This document shows, piece by piece, positions 17,118 to 27,350 of a stretch of DNA of 64,000 nucleotides (positions are counted from its first letter, which is position 1; the number at the start of each line of letters is the position of its first letter). Source of the stretch: Marinifilum sp965230805 (GTDB lineage Bacteria; Bacteroidota; Bacteroidia; Bacteroidales; Marinifilaceae); assembly GCF_965230805.1 (NCBI RefSeq), contig NZ_OZ246019.1:3472001-3536000 (forward strand), in the 5' to 3' direction. The notes under the pieces were generated by a model. The model saw nothing but the letters and a program-made list of their open reading frames with translations, did no database searches and was not told the origin of the DNA. The position numbers and the translations under genes were made by a program.

Positions 17118-20024
17118 TTGAAAAAATCTACAATACTACTATTCTTATTACTGATTGCTAATTATAAAGGCATAGCCAAAGTAAAGAACAATGGAATCCC
17201 TTTTATAAAAAATTTTCCAAGAAGCGAATATCATGGGGGAACCCAAAATTGGGATATAGTTCAATCCTCGATAGGTTTGATGTATTTTGCCAATAATGAA
17301 GGAGTCCTGGAGTTTGATGGAACAACCTGGCGTTTGATAGAGATACCGAATAAATCATTGGTGCGATCTTTGGCAATAGATCAATCGGATAGGGTTTATG
17401 TTGGAGCTTATAACGATTTCGGTTATTTGGAACCAAATTTAAAAGGCGAATTGGTTTTTCGTTCATTGGCAGACTTTTTACCGGAAAAGGAGAGAGATTT
17501 TGAAGAGGTATGGCAAATCTTTCACTACAAAAATGGAATTGTTTTTCACACTTTCGAAAAAATAATTTTCTATAAGGATGAGAAGTTATCTATTATTGGA
17601 AGCGGAATGGATTTTAGGAAGAGTTTTGTGATAGACGATGAGTTTTACGTGCAAATTCCAGATAAGGGACTTTGTAAACTGAATGGGAAAGAGTTTCGTT
17701 TGCTAGAAGGTACAGAAAAGTTTAAAAACTTTGAAGTTGTAAGTGTTCTGCCTTATAACAACAATAAACTCTTAATTGCTACTGCCCTAAATGGCTTGTT
17801 TTTATATAATGGAAGACTAACACAAGCTTGGAATATCGATGCAAATAAATCGTTTTCTAAAGAACAAATTTATTCCGGATTGGCAGTAAGAGAAGATCAA
17901 TTTGTGTTTGGAACGGTCAGAAATGGTTTGTATATCATTAATAAAAAAGGCCAAATCATTCAGCATGTGAATACAGATCTAGGTCTGCTTAATAATACCA
18001 TACTTAGTTTATTTCAGGATTCGGAAGAGAATCTTTGGTTGGGCTTGGATAATGGGATCAATCATCTTGAAATTAGTTCACCAGTTTCTACTTTTCCCAG
18101 AATCAGAGATATAGGAACAGGTTATACTTCAATTTATCACGATGGTTATTTATACTTGGGAACCAACATGGGCTTATTTGCACGAAAGTATGATTTCTCG
18201 GATATAGCTCAAAATCTGGATGAAAGGTTCAGGCTTGTTGAAAATACTTCCGGTCAGGTATGGAGTTTGCAGCTTGTAGGAGGAGAACTAATGTGCGGAC
18301 ATACCAAAGGTACTTTTCGGATTAGTCAAACTCGGGGCGAATTGATTTCTGATGTTGAAGGAGGGTGGAAATATTTATATAAAGAAGAGTTCCCAAATCA
18401 AATGATTGGAGGCAGCTATTCGGGATTGATCTTGTTCGAACGTCAATCCGAAAAGGGAAAATGGAAGTTCAAGAAAAGGATTGGTGGTTTTCATGAATCA
18501 TCAAGAGAATTGATTTGGAATAATGACAACAGCATTTGGATGAGTCATGGTTACAAAGGCATATACCGAATTGTTTTGAATAATGCTTTGGATTCATGCA
18601 TCAATTATAATTTGTATGGCCCGGAGGAGGGTCTTCCTTCCGATTTAAGCATTGGGATTCATAAAATTAGAAATAAAGTTGCTTTTACCAGCAATCAGGG
18701 TTTTTATGAGTATGTGCCCGAGATTAACAAGTTTGAAGTCTATCCATCGTTAAACAATTTGTTTGGCAAAGAAAAAGAGATTACCAAGATCTTTGAACAA
18801 TCAAATGGAGATATTTGGTACTTTCAGGATGATAAGTTGAGAATTTTAAAATTACAGGTGGACAATTCTTACGAAAAGCAAGAATTGGTATTCTCTTCAA
18901 TCAAAGGTTCATTTATCGGGGCTTTCGAAAATGTATATGAGATTGACAATGCAAATATTTTGATTGCAACAGAAAGTGGTTTTGTACATTATAATCCGGA
19001 GATTCGAAAAAGATACAAGAAAACATTCCATACCTTAATTAGAGAAGTGAGGATTGATGATCAAATGCAGGATTCTCTTATTTATGCAGGTCATAAAAAA
19101 AAAGGGGGTAATGGCAAAAAGTATATCAAATTTAAGAACAATGCGATTCGATTCCGGTTCAGTGCACCTCAATCAAGCCGTACACAACTGGTTAACTACA
19201 AATATCAACTACAAGGATTCGACCAAGACACATCAGTTTGGGAAACCATTACTAGTAAAGAGTATACCAACTTGCAAGAGGGAGAATATGAGTTTCGGGT
19301 TTTGGCAAAGAATCAGTATGGGGTTTTGTCGGTTCCTGACAAGTTTAAATTTACCATACTACCACCTTGGTATCGTTCAAAACTGGCATATTTTATTTAT
19401 CTTCTTGTGTCCATTTTCTTTTTCTGGGGAATGGTTTTGGTAGTGCGATTGCGCATAAACAGAATGCACGAAAGCCTGGAGAAGCAACAGCAGGCAGAGT
19501 TAAAAGCCAAAGAGCAAAAGTTTAGAGAACAAGCATTAATTGCCGAAAGGGAGATTGTGCAATTAAGAAATGAAAAGTTAAGAAGCGAGGTTGATTATAA
19601 GACGCGCGAACTGGCAAGTTCTACTATGAATATCATTCATAAAAATGAGGTGCTTTCATATGCTGTTGGTGAACTTAAAAAAGCCTTAAAAAAAATCAAA
19701 GATCCAACTGCCTTGGTGCAGGTTCGACAATTGATGAAAACTCTGGATTCCGAATTCAATAGCGAGCAGGATTGGGAGCAGTTTGAATTGCATTTCGATC
19801 AAGTACACGAAAATTTCTTAAAGAGGCTAAGAAACGCTTACACTCAGTTAACGCCAAAGGATCTGCGAATGTGTGCCTATCTTAGAATGAATTTGTCTAC
19901 CAAAGAGATTGCCCCTTTGATGAACATTTCGGTAAGAGGTGTTGAAATTAGTAGATATAGACTGCGAAAGAAATTCGATTTACCAAGGGAAGAAAACCTG
20001 ATCGATTTTTTACTGAATATCTAA
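17118..20024 (+). CDS. Membrane-spanning two-component-type sensor/regulator: beta-propeller, Y_Y_Y domain, LuxR-like HTH
   Basis: The 968-residue protein starts at TTG 17118, which gives a good signal peptide (KKSTILLFLLLIANYKGIA). Residues about 35-650 form Reg_prop propeller repeats (GLMYFANNEGVLEFDG, DSEENLWLGLDNGINH). Residues about 665-740 are a Y_Y_Y sensor domain (YKYQLQGFD, then YEFRVLAKN). One membrane helix (about 755-778) is followed by a coiled coil. The C-terminus is a LuxR-type helix-turn-helix (LTPKDLRMCAYLRMN, then STKEIAPLMNIS). Unlike hybrid two-component systems, no HisKA, HATPase or receiver domain is present, so signalling from glycan binding to DNA binding must be direct. 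It lies upstream of the SusC gene in the same direction and is the likely activator of the glucan locus. Confidence 0.85.
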   Translation: MKKSTILLFLLLIANYKGIAKVKNNGIPFIKNFPRSEYHGGTQNWDIVQSSIGLMYFANNEGVLEFDGTTWRLIEIPNKSLVRSLAIDQSDRVYVGAYNDFGYLEPNLKGELVFRSLADFLPEKERDFEEVWQIFHYKNGIVFHTFEKIIFYKDEKLSIIGSGMDFRKSFVIDDEFYVQIPDKGLCKLNGKEFRLLEGTEKFKNFEVVSVLPYNNNKLLIATALNGLFLYNGRLTQAWNIDANKSFSKEQIYSGLAVREDQFVFGTVRNGLYIINKKGQIIQHVNTDLGLLNNTILSLFQDSEENLWLGLDNGINHLEISSPVSTFPRIRDIGTGYTSIYHDGYLYLGTNMGLFARKYDFSDIAQNLDERFRLVENTSGQVWSLQLVGGELMCGHTKGTFRISQTRGELISDVEGGWKYLYKEEFPNQMIGGSYSGLILFERQSEKGKWKFKKRIGGFHESSRELIWNNDNSIWMSHGYKGIYRIVLNNALDSCINYNLYGPEEGLPSDLSIGIHKIRNKVAFTSNQGFYEYVPEINKFEVYPSLNNLFGKEKEITKIFEQSNGDIWYFQDDKLRILKLQVDNSYEKQELVFSSIKGSFIGAFENVYEIDNANILIATESGFVHYNPEIRKRYKKTFHTLIREVRIDDQMQDSLIYAGHKKKGGNGKKYIKFKNNAIRFRFSAPQSSRTQLVNYKYQLQGFDQDTSVWETITSKEYTNLQEGEYEFRVLAKNQYGVLSVPDKFKFTILPPWYRSKLAYFIYLLVSIFFFWGMVLVVRLRINRMHESLEKQQQAELKAKEQKFREQALIAEREIVQLRNEKLRSEVDYKTRELASSTMNIIHKNEVLSYAVGELKKALKKIKDPTALVQVRQLMKTLDSEFNSEQDWEQFELHFDQVHENFLKRLRNAYTQLTPKDLRMCAYLRMNLSTKEIAPLMNISVRGVEISRYRLRKKFDLPREENLIDFLLNI

Positions 20025-20083
20025 TTCAGATCCAAAAGGCCAGAAGATTTAGATTGATTTCAAACTTATACGGGTGTTATTAT

Positions 20084-20350
20084 AACGTGAGTTCGACGTA
20101 AAATTCTATCCACAGAAGGTTATATTTTGGATAGATTTGCATTAAAAATTTGGAAAGAATAGCGTGCTATTTTGAGGAATTTTTAATGTGAAGATGTCGT
20201 AAAGAGAACTTTCCATTATGTGTTTGCCTGCTTTCGGCATAAATTTCCTCAAATCTTCTTGAAATATCCCGATATTCCTTCGAAAATTTGATAAAATTTC
20301 TACTCAAAATCAGATCAAACTGTGAACGAATTTTACCTCGAACTCACGTT
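20084..20350. mobile_element. MITE-like element, family 1, copy 2 (267 bp)
   Basis: The copy is the same length as that at 9650-9916 and differs at only about seven positions, one of them in the right terminal repeat (ACCTCGAAC for ACGTCGAAC). ATTAT directly flanks both ends, consistent with a 5-bp target duplication. It lies between the propeller regulator and the SusC gene. Confidence 0.85.
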
Positions 20351-20756
20351 ATTATACAATTTGATCATCATTATTCAATGATGCGGATGCCCTTATCAAA
20401 ACTTTCATTTTTAATCAAACTCGGAAGAATACTGCTATAATTATTTGGATTTATTCAAGTATTAAGGGAAAATGGCAAAACGATATAGGAAGTTTAGTTT
20501 GTTTGATTTCTGATGTATTGAGTTGGACATTTTTTAACAGACAAGCCGAATTATAAATATCAGTAAAACAGTTGGATGCAAATATTTGGATCGTTAATGA
20601 TGTAGTAATGATGTATTACAATTTTATTAATGATGAGTCTGTGATGTAACTGAAATTTTGATATTGAGTTAGCCTTGGAAGATATTGCAAACGATTTAGG
20701 TGAATAAATGTAACCCAAATATGTGAACTAATTTTCTAATCTAAACGAATGAATTT
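20351..20756 (+). promoter_or_regulatory. Leader and probable promoter region of the glucan utilisation locus
   Basis: This 406-bp AT-rich stretch precedes the SusC gene. It must contain the main promoter of the long operon unless transcription reads through from the regulator gene. I could not identify a confident TTTG / TAnnTTTG promoter pair or a clear operator by eye. No gene is seen. Confidence 0.4.
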
Positions 20757-23700
20757 ATGAAAAAAACAGTCTTGTTTTTGTTACTCACTTTCTTTAGTTG
20801 GCAATTATTTGCTCAAGAAAATGTGATAACAGGTGTTGTTACCTCAGGGGACGATGGAAGTCCAATTCCGTTTGCTTCTGTCGTTGTTAAAGGAACGACG
20901 ATAGGTACATCAACTGATTTTGATGGTAAGTATTCCATAAATGCGTCTAAAGATGCTACATTGGTGTTTTCTATGATTGGCTTTGCATCTCAAGAAGTTT
21001 TTGTTGGAGATCAAACTGTGATTAATATGATATTGATGACAGAGACTACTGGCCTTGAAGAGGTTGTTGTAGTTGGTTATGGTACTCAAAAAAAGCGTGA
21101 TGTTACAGGAGCAGTAACGGTTCTTGGAGCAAAAACAATAGAAGAAATTAAACCAGTAAGAGCTGAACAGGCATTACAAGGAACAACCTCAGGAGTTGTT
21201 GTAAGTTCTTCTTCGGGAGCTCCGGGGGCTGGATTAGATATTCGAATTCGTGGTATTTCTACTAATGGAGATGCTTCTCCGGTTGTTATCATTGATGGTT
21301 ATGAAGGATCTCTGGAAACATTGAGCCCAGATGACATTGAAAGTATTACAGTCTTAAAGGATGCACAGGCAGCTATTTATGGAACTGTTGGTGCCAATGG
21401 TGTTGTTTTGGTTACAACAAAATCAGGTCGTAAAAATTCAGCTCCATCTGTTAGATTTAATAGTTCGGTAGGTATTCAGGAAACAACCCGTAAATTACCT
21501 GTACTAAATGCTACCGAGTATGCCGTATTGCTAAACGAAGCTTATGCAGCAAATGCACAAGAACTTCCATTTACCAATATTTCTAATCTAGGAAAAGGAA
21601 CAAATTGGCAAGATGAGGTATTCTCAACTGCACCAATTTATAAGAATGATGTTAGTTTAAGTGGAGGTTCAGAGAATGTTGTGTACTCTTTAAGTGCTTC
21701 CGATTTAGATCAGCAGGGTATTGTTGGGAAAGACAAATCTGGTTACAAAAGAAATACGGGAAGAATGAATTTAGGGATCGATATCTCTGAGAAATTGAAA
21801 TTCAAATCATCCTTAATTTATACCTACCTAAGAAGAAGATCGATTAACGAAAATGGTCTTGGGTCGGTATTGTTCAACGCCTTGAACATGCCTTCAACCA
21901 TGCCGGTATACAATGATGATGGTTCTTTCTTTCTGGCTCCAAACAGTTTGGGGAATGAGGTAATCAACCCATTGGCACAAATCGATAATACTTATAACAT
22001 TTATAAATCAAATAGATTGAGTGGGAGTTTTAGTATGGAATATTCCTATTCTCCTCAATTAAAGGCAACTGCCCGTGTTGGTTTTAATACTGGTAGCAGC
22101 AAAGAAAAATCATTTGCCAAGGAAATAAGTTATGGAGGAAAGGTATTTGATAATACAAGAAGTAGTGTATTCCAAGCACGTGATAATTTTAATGATTACA
22201 CATTTGATGCTTTTGTAACATATAACAATACTTTCTTCGAATATCATAATATTACTGCAACCCTTGGTACTACAGTTTATAAAAACTGGGGCGATCATTT
22301 GGAAGCAACTGGTTTTGATGTACCTAATAATTCATGGGAATTTGCAGATATTTCATTAACAGAAGGGATTAGTGAATCTAAATCCAATAATTCATGGGAT
22401 TACGATGATAGAAGATTATCTTATTTTGCTCGTTTGCAATATGATTATTCTGGGAAATATCTGTTTTCGGCTATGTTCAGAAGAGATGCTTCTACCAAGT
22501 TTGGTCCGGATGAAAGCGTAGGTTATTTTAACTCTGCAACCGCTGGTTGGATAATTTCCGATGAAGATTTCTTGAGTGATATCGAAGCCATTCACTTTAT
22601 AAAGCTAAGAGCTAGTTATGGTTTCCTTGGATCAGATAAGATTCAGCCTAATAAATTCTTGTCATTATTGGATGGAGAAGGAACCTATGTTTTCAACGGT
22701 CAATTGGTTAACGGCAGAGCCATTGGAGCATTGCCTAACAATACCATCAAGTGGGAAGAGTCAGAACAATTTGATATTGGTGTGGATGTAAACTTACTGA
22801 ACAACAAAATTGAAATCAATGCTGATTATTTTGTAAAAACCACTAATGATTTGTTAGTGGCGGGAGTACCGGTATCTGGAATTCTGGGGGTTAGTGGCGC
22901 AGGAGCTGCCGGTCCAACCATTAATGCCGGTGAGGTTCGGAACCGTGGTTTTGAATTTGCTGCTGCTTACAGAGGCAAGATTGGTGAAGATCTTGTATTC
23001 AAGGTGAATTATAATATGACGACTTTAGACAATGAAGTAACAAAAGTAAATAATGGAACCGGATTTATAGAAGCAGGTCAATTTAGTGTTGGACAGCCAA
23101 ATCCTACCAGGATGGCAGTGGGACAGCCAATCGGATCATTCTTTGGATATAAAACTGACGGCTTGTTCCAGAATATGGCAGAGGTGAATGCTCATCCTTC
23201 ACAAATTGGATTGGGAGCAGAAGCTCAGCCTGGCGATATAAGATATGTTGATATCAACAATGATGGAAAAATTAACTCTGACGATAGAACTTATATTGGA
23301 AGTCCAATTCCTGATATTAGTATGGGATTGAACCTATCTCTGAATTATAAGAATTTCGATTTCTCAACTTATGCCTATGCTTCTTTAGGAAACGATAAAC
23401 TTCGAAATTACGAGCGTTCAAACGTAAATGTAAACAAGTTAAGTACGAATTTAAACAGATGGACCGGAGAAGGAACAAGCCATTCAGTACCAAGACTAAC
23501 AACAGGAGCAACAGCTAATCAAGTAATCTCAGATTACTATGTTGAGGATGCATCCTTCTTGAGAATTCAAAATGTACAATTGGGTTATACATTGCCTGAA
23601 AGCATTGCATCAAAACTGAAAATCAGCAAACTAAGATTTTATGGTTCGGTTAGCAATTTGTACACATTTACTGACTATACAGGTTATGATCCTGCTGCAT

Positions 23701-23789
23701 CGAGTGGTGATCCTATTACCGCAGGAATCGATTATGGGTTCTATCCTGCAGCAAGAACATTTACGTTCGGATTAAACCTAAACTTTTAA
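20757..23789 (+). CDS. SusC/RagA family TonB-linked outer-membrane transporter
   Basis: The 1010-residue product has a signal peptide (TVLFLLLTFFSWQLFAQ), a CarboxypepD-regulatory-like domain (about 23-100: ITGVVTSGDDGSPIPFASV), a TonB-box region (EEVVVVGYGTQKKRDVTGAV, about 101-120), a plug domain to about residue 225 (including GVVLVTTKSG), and a 22-strand barrel ending in an aromatic residue (LNLNF). It forms the channel that imports large oligosaccharides across the outer membrane in concert with the SusD lid encoded 12 bp downstream. The hydrolases in the same operon point to beta-1,3-glucan as substrate; the transporter itself does not reveal specificity. Confidence 0.95.
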   Translation: MKKTVLFLLLTFFSWQLFAQENVITGVVTSGDDGSPIPFASVVVKGTTIGTSTDFDGKYSINASKDATLVFSMIGFASQEVFVGDQTVINMILMTETTGLEEVVVVGYGTQKKRDVTGAVTVLGAKTIEEIKPVRAEQALQGTTSGVVVSSSSGAPGAGLDIRIRGISTNGDASPVVIIDGYEGSLETLSPDDIESITVLKDAQAAIYGTVGANGVVLVTTKSGRKNSAPSVRFNSSVGIQETTRKLPVLNATEYAVLLNEAYAANAQELPFTNISNLGKGTNWQDEVFSTAPIYKNDVSLSGGSENVVYSLSASDLDQQGIVGKDKSGYKRNTGRMNLGIDISEKLKFKSSLIYTYLRRRSINENGLGSVLFNALNMPSTMPVYNDDGSFFLAPNSLGNEVINPLAQIDNTYNIYKSNRLSGSFSMEYSYSPQLKATARVGFNTGSSKEKSFAKEISYGGKVFDNTRSSVFQARDNFNDYTFDAFVTYNNTFFEYHNITATLGTTVYKNWGDHLEATGFDVPNNSWEFADISLTEGISESKSNNSWDYDDRRLSYFARLQYDYSGKYLFSAMFRRDASTKFGPDESVGYFNSATAGWIISDEDFLSDIEAIHFIKLRASYGFLGSDKIQPNKFLSLLDGEGTYVFNGQLVNGRAIGALPNNTIKWEESEQFDIGVDVNLLNNKIEINADYFVKTTNDLLVAGVPVSGILGVSGAGAAGPTINAGEVRNRGFEFAAAYRGKIGEDLVFKVNYNMTTLDNEVTKVNNGTGFIEAGQFSVGQPNPTRMAVGQPIGSFFGYKTDGLFQNMAEVNAHPSQIGLGAEAQPGDIRYVDINNDGKINSDDRTYIGSPIPDISMGLNLSLNYKNFDFSTYAYASLGNDKLRNYERSNVNVNKLSTNLNRWTGEGTSHSVPRLTTGATANQVISDYYVEDASFLRIQNVQLGYTLPESIASKLKISKLRFYGSVSNLYTFTDYTGYDPAASSGDPITAGIDYGFYPAARTFTFGLNLNF

Positions 23790-23801
23790 AAAAGCTCAAT
23801 T

Positions 23802-25286
23802 ATGAAAAAAATAAAATATAGCATTGCAATTCTTGGGGCTTTTATATTAGCCACAAGTGTACTGTTTTCCTGTTCTGATGATTTTGCGCAGGAAGCACCT
23901 AAATATTCAATAGACTCTGAGAACTTCTTCAATTCAGAGCAAGATTATTATAACGGTTTAGTTGGAGTTTATGATGCACTACAATATTCCTATGTAAATG
24001 TGATCCTAGGTGAGATTGCATCTGACAATACCTTATGTGGTGGTGAAAGCGCTACGGATGTTGTTGGATGGCAGCAGGTTGATGATATGATTCATACACC
24101 TGTAAATAGCAATCTGCATGATATCTGGAATTGGATGTTTGCAGGAGTTCAAAGGGCGAATTACTTCATGGAATTTAAAGACAAGATTGATTTCGATGGA
24201 AGATTATCAATGATTGGTGAAGTGCAATTTCTTAGAGCATATTACTATTTTGAATTGGTAAAATGGTTTGGTCCTGTACCACTTAAAGTTGATGGAAGAT
24301 TTGAATTAGGAGATGAGACTTCGATTCCTCGTTCTTCAGTTGAAGAAGTTTATGCTCAAATAGAAGCTGACCTTCTTGCTGCAATTGATGTATTGCCTGA
24401 TGTTCCTGAACAAACAGGAAGAGTAACAAGAGGAGCTGCCAGAGCCTTACTTGGTAAAGTATATTTATTTCAGGATAAGTTCACCGAAGCGGCTAACGTT
24501 TTGGAGCAGGTAATTACCAGTGGAAATTATTCTCTGGTTTCTGATTATGATGAGATTTTCGAAATGGCTGGTGAAAACGGAGTTGAATCAGTTTTCGAAG
24601 TTCAATATACAGATGTTGAAGGAGCTGGATTTGAATGTTTGCAGTGTAGCGAAGGAAATGTGGCAGTTGGTTTTAGTGGTGTGAGAGGTTACGATGGACC
24701 ACTTTTCTCTTCCGGATTTAGTTTTAATGTTCCAACCCAAGAAGCAGTTGATCAATTTGAGCCTGGCGATCTTCGCAAGGATGTTGCAATTCTGGATATC
24801 GAAGCATGGGCTGAAAGCGAAGGAGCTTCTTACACTACAGGTTTTGAGCATACGGGTTATTTTAATAGAAAGTATCTTCCCAGAAAGAGAAGTGCTGATG
24901 CACAAGGAGATTTAAACCTTACAAATCCTAACAACTACAGAGCAATTCGTTATGCTGATGTATTACTAATGGCTGCAGAAGCGAATAACCGTGGTGGCAT
25001 TTCCGATACCAAAGCACAGGAATATATTTCAGAGGTAAGAAGAAGAGCATTTGGAGATACCAACCATGATGTAAGTTTAACTGGGGCTGCTTTAACTGAT
25101 GCCATTTATCACGAGCGTAGAGTTGAATTAATGGGTGAAGGACATCATTTCTTCGACCTGGTTAGAACAGGCAGAGCTGCAGATGAAATTGAAGGATTCG
25201 TTGCGGGTAAGCACGAAGTATTCCCTATTCCTCTTGAAGAGATTCAATTCTCAAATGGCAATTGGTCGCAAAATCCTAACTACTAA
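23802..25286 (+). CDS. SusD family glycan-binding outer-membrane lipoprotein
   Basis: The 494-residue lipoprotein has its lipobox at LFSC (Cys24) followed by SDD, a typical surface-export signal. It carries the SusD hallmarks: an N-terminal SusD-like region with DNTLCGG and WNWMFAGVQRANYF, the FLRAYYYFELVKWFGPVPL block (about 145-165), TPR-like helices, and the C-terminal ERRVELMGEGHHFFDLVRTG block. It ends NWSQNPNY, as SusD proteins commonly do. It acts as the hinged lid of the SusC barrel and binds the glycan outside the cell. Spacing of 12 bp to SusC and 14 bp to the next gene indicates co-transcription. Confidence 0.95.
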   Translation: MKKIKYSIAILGAFILATSVLFSCSDDFAQEAPKYSIDSENFFNSEQDYYNGLVGVYDALQYSYVNVILGEIASDNTLCGGESATDVVGWQQVDDMIHTPVNSNLHDIWNWMFAGVQRANYFMEFKDKIDFDGRLSMIGEVQFLRAYYYFELVKWFGPVPLKVDGRFELGDETSIPRSSVEEVYAQIEADLLAAIDVLPDVPEQTGRVTRGAARALLGKVYLFQDKFTEAANVLEQVITSGNYSLVSDYDEIFEMAGENGVESVFEVQYTDVEGAGFECLQCSEGNVAVGFSGVRGYDGPLFSSGFSFNVPTQEAVDQFEPGDLRKDVAILDIEAWAESEGASYTTGFEHTGYFNRKYLPRKRSADAQGDLNLTNPNNYRAIRYADVLLMAAEANNRGGISDTKAQEYISEVRRRAFGDTNHDVSLTGAALTDAIYHERRVELMGEGHHFFDLVRTGRAADEIEGFVAGKHEVFPIPLEEIQFSNGNWSQNPNY

Positions 25287-25300
25287 ACTGATTATTAGAT

Positions 25301-27340
25301 ATGAAAATATTAACTAAAATAAGCGCATTTATTTTCATCCTAAGCGTCTTTTTTGCATGCGAAACAGATGAGGATACACTATATTCGTTAGATTATATTA
25401 CTGCTCCAACCAATGTGTTGGCAGTATTCGATATAACACAAGACAATTCCGGTCTTGTTAGCATTACTCCCAATGCTGAGGGAGCTCAACTATTTACAAT
25501 TGATTTTGGCGATGGTTCTGAAACAGAAACATATCAGCCAGGAGATGTGGCAGAACATGTTTATGCCGAAGGTATTTATTCGGTAAAGATTATTGCTGCT
25601 AGTATCAATGATAAAACTACAGAATTTGTGCAGGAACTGAATGTAACTTTCAAAGCTCCTGAAAATTTAGAAGTTAACATTACAAACGATACGCAAAATC
25701 CAAGAATTGTTAGTGTTACAGCAACAGCTGATTTTGCAACAGTATTTGAGGTTTATTTTGGTGATGTTGACGATGAAGAACCAACAATGCTAATGCCGGG
25801 AGAAACAGTTTCTCATACTTACGAAGCACCTGGTGATTACGATGTAAGAATTATAGCGAAAAGTGCCGGTGCAGCAACAACAGAATACACCGAAACGGTA
25901 AACGTGCCTGAAGCTGCTGATCCTGTTAATTTACCGGTTGATTTTGAGTCATTCACAATTAATTATGCCTTTGAAAACTTTGGAGGTACAACTTCAAGTG
26001 CAATTGATAATCCCGATGCTTCGGGAATTAATACCAGCGATAAAGTAGCTCAATCTGTTAAAGCTGCCGGAGCAGAAATTTGGGCCGGTTCATTCTTAAC
26101 ATTGGAGAGTCCTATCGATTTCTCAAGCAATACAACATTTAAAGTTAAAGTATGGTCTCCTAAAGCAGGTGCTACAGTGAAGTTGAAAGTAGAAAACCTG
26201 ACTGATGGTAACATTGGCTTTGAAGTGGATGCAACTACAACAGTAGCTGGCGAATGGGAAGAATTAACTTTCGATTTCTCTGCAATTGATCAGGCGAACG
26301 AATATCAGAAAGTAGTTATTTTCTTCGATTTTGGAAATAATGGTGATGATTCAACTTATTACTTTGATGATATTAAATTGGTTCCAGCTTCAATACCAGT
26401 TTTCTCATCCATTCAAGATTTTGAAGGAGCAGCGCCTACATTTACAGTATTTGGTAATATTGCTAATGTTGAAGTAATCGATAATCCTGATGCAACGGGA
26501 GAAAATACAACAGCTAAAGTTGCACAGCTTACAAAAACTGCGGGTTCAGAAACCTGGGCAGGAGCATTCTTCCAAACAAGTTCAGCTCTTGATTTAGATA
26601 CTTATAGCATGATTAAGGTGAAAACCTGGTCACCAAAGGCTGGCGTGGTAGTTAAATTAAAACTTGAAAATGCGGATGCAAGTATTACCCATGAAGTAGA
26701 TCTAAATACGACTACAGCAAATGCATGGGAAGAATTAACTTACGACTTTAGTCAAGCTCCTGTAGCTGATTACGTGACAGTAGTTATCTTCTTTGATTTT
26801 GGCAATGTTGGTGATGATTCGGTTTACTATTACGACGAAATTGGATTGGCGAATGAAGGTGGTTCAAGTACTGCACCTTTAAGTTTAGAAGATTTTGAAG
26901 GAACAGCTCCTGTATTTACGAATTTTGATGGAGGTAATGCATCTGTAATTGACAATCCGGATGCATCAGGAATCAATACCAGTTCAAAAGTTGGACAAAT
27001 GATTAAAGATGGAGGTCAAACTTGGGGAGGGGCTTATTTCTCTCTTGAAAACCCTATGGACTTTGCCACTTACAAGAAAGTGAAAATGAAAGTTTGGTCG
27101 AATAAAGTGGGAGCCAAGGTGTTGTTTAAAGTCGAAAACAAGGACGATTCAAGTGTGAATTATGAGGTTGAATTGACAACTACCCTTGCAAATGCGTGGG
27201 AAGAGTTAAGCTATGATTACTCTGGAGTTGACGCAACAAAATCATATCATAATATTGTTTTGATATTTGATAACGGTACAACAGGTGATGGATCAGCTGA
27301 TTTTACCTACTATTTTGATGATATTGAATTAACCAATTAA
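25301..27340 (+). CDS. Surface glycan-binding lipoprotein: two PKD-like domains and three tandem jelly-roll modules
   Basis: The 679-residue lipoprotein has its lipobox at FFAC (Cys20), followed by acidic residues. Two PKD-like domains occupy about 37-118 and 125-205 (IDFGDGSETETY; VYFGDVDDEE). Three homologous modules of about 157 residues follow, starting near residues 213, 370 and 528. Each opens with an F-E-x/DFEG strand, contains IDNPDASGINT (or ATGENT), then WAG(S/A), VKVWSPKAG, WEEL(T/S)-(F/Y)D and finishes with YY(F/Y)D(D/E)I. These have the look of carbohydrate-binding beta-sandwich modules. The position after SusD matches SusE/SGBP-B proteins, so it most likely holds beta-glucan at the surface. 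No catalytic residues are apparent. Confidence 0.82.
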   Translation: MKILTKISAFIFILSVFFACETDEDTLYSLDYITAPTNVLAVFDITQDNSGLVSITPNAEGAQLFTIDFGDGSETETYQPGDVAEHVYAEGIYSVKIIAASINDKTTEFVQELNVTFKAPENLEVNITNDTQNPRIVSVTATADFATVFEVYFGDVDDEEPTMLMPGETVSHTYEAPGDYDVRIIAKSAGAATTEYTETVNVPEAADPVNLPVDFESFTINYAFENFGGTTSSAIDNPDASGINTSDKVAQSVKAAGAEIWAGSFLTLESPIDFSSNTTFKVKVWSPKAGATVKLKVENLTDGNIGFEVDATTTVAGEWEELTFDFSAIDQANEYQKVVIFFDFGNNGDDSTYYFDDIKLVPASIPVFSSIQDFEGAAPTFTVFGNIANVEVIDNPDATGENTTAKVAQLTKTAGSETWAGAFFQTSSALDLDTYSMIKVKTWSPKAGVVVKLKLENADASITHEVDLNTTTANAWEELTYDFSQAPVADYVTVVIFFDFGNVGDDSVYYYDEIGLANEGGSSTAPLSLEDFEGTAPVFTNFDGGNASVIDNPDASGINTSSKVGQMIKDGGQTWGGAYFSLENPMDFATYKKVKMKVWSNKVGAKVLFKVENKDDSSVNYEVELTTTLANAWEELSYDYSGVDATKSYHNIVLIFDNGTTGDGSADFTYYFDDIELTN

Positions 27341-27350
27341 TCTTTGAGCA

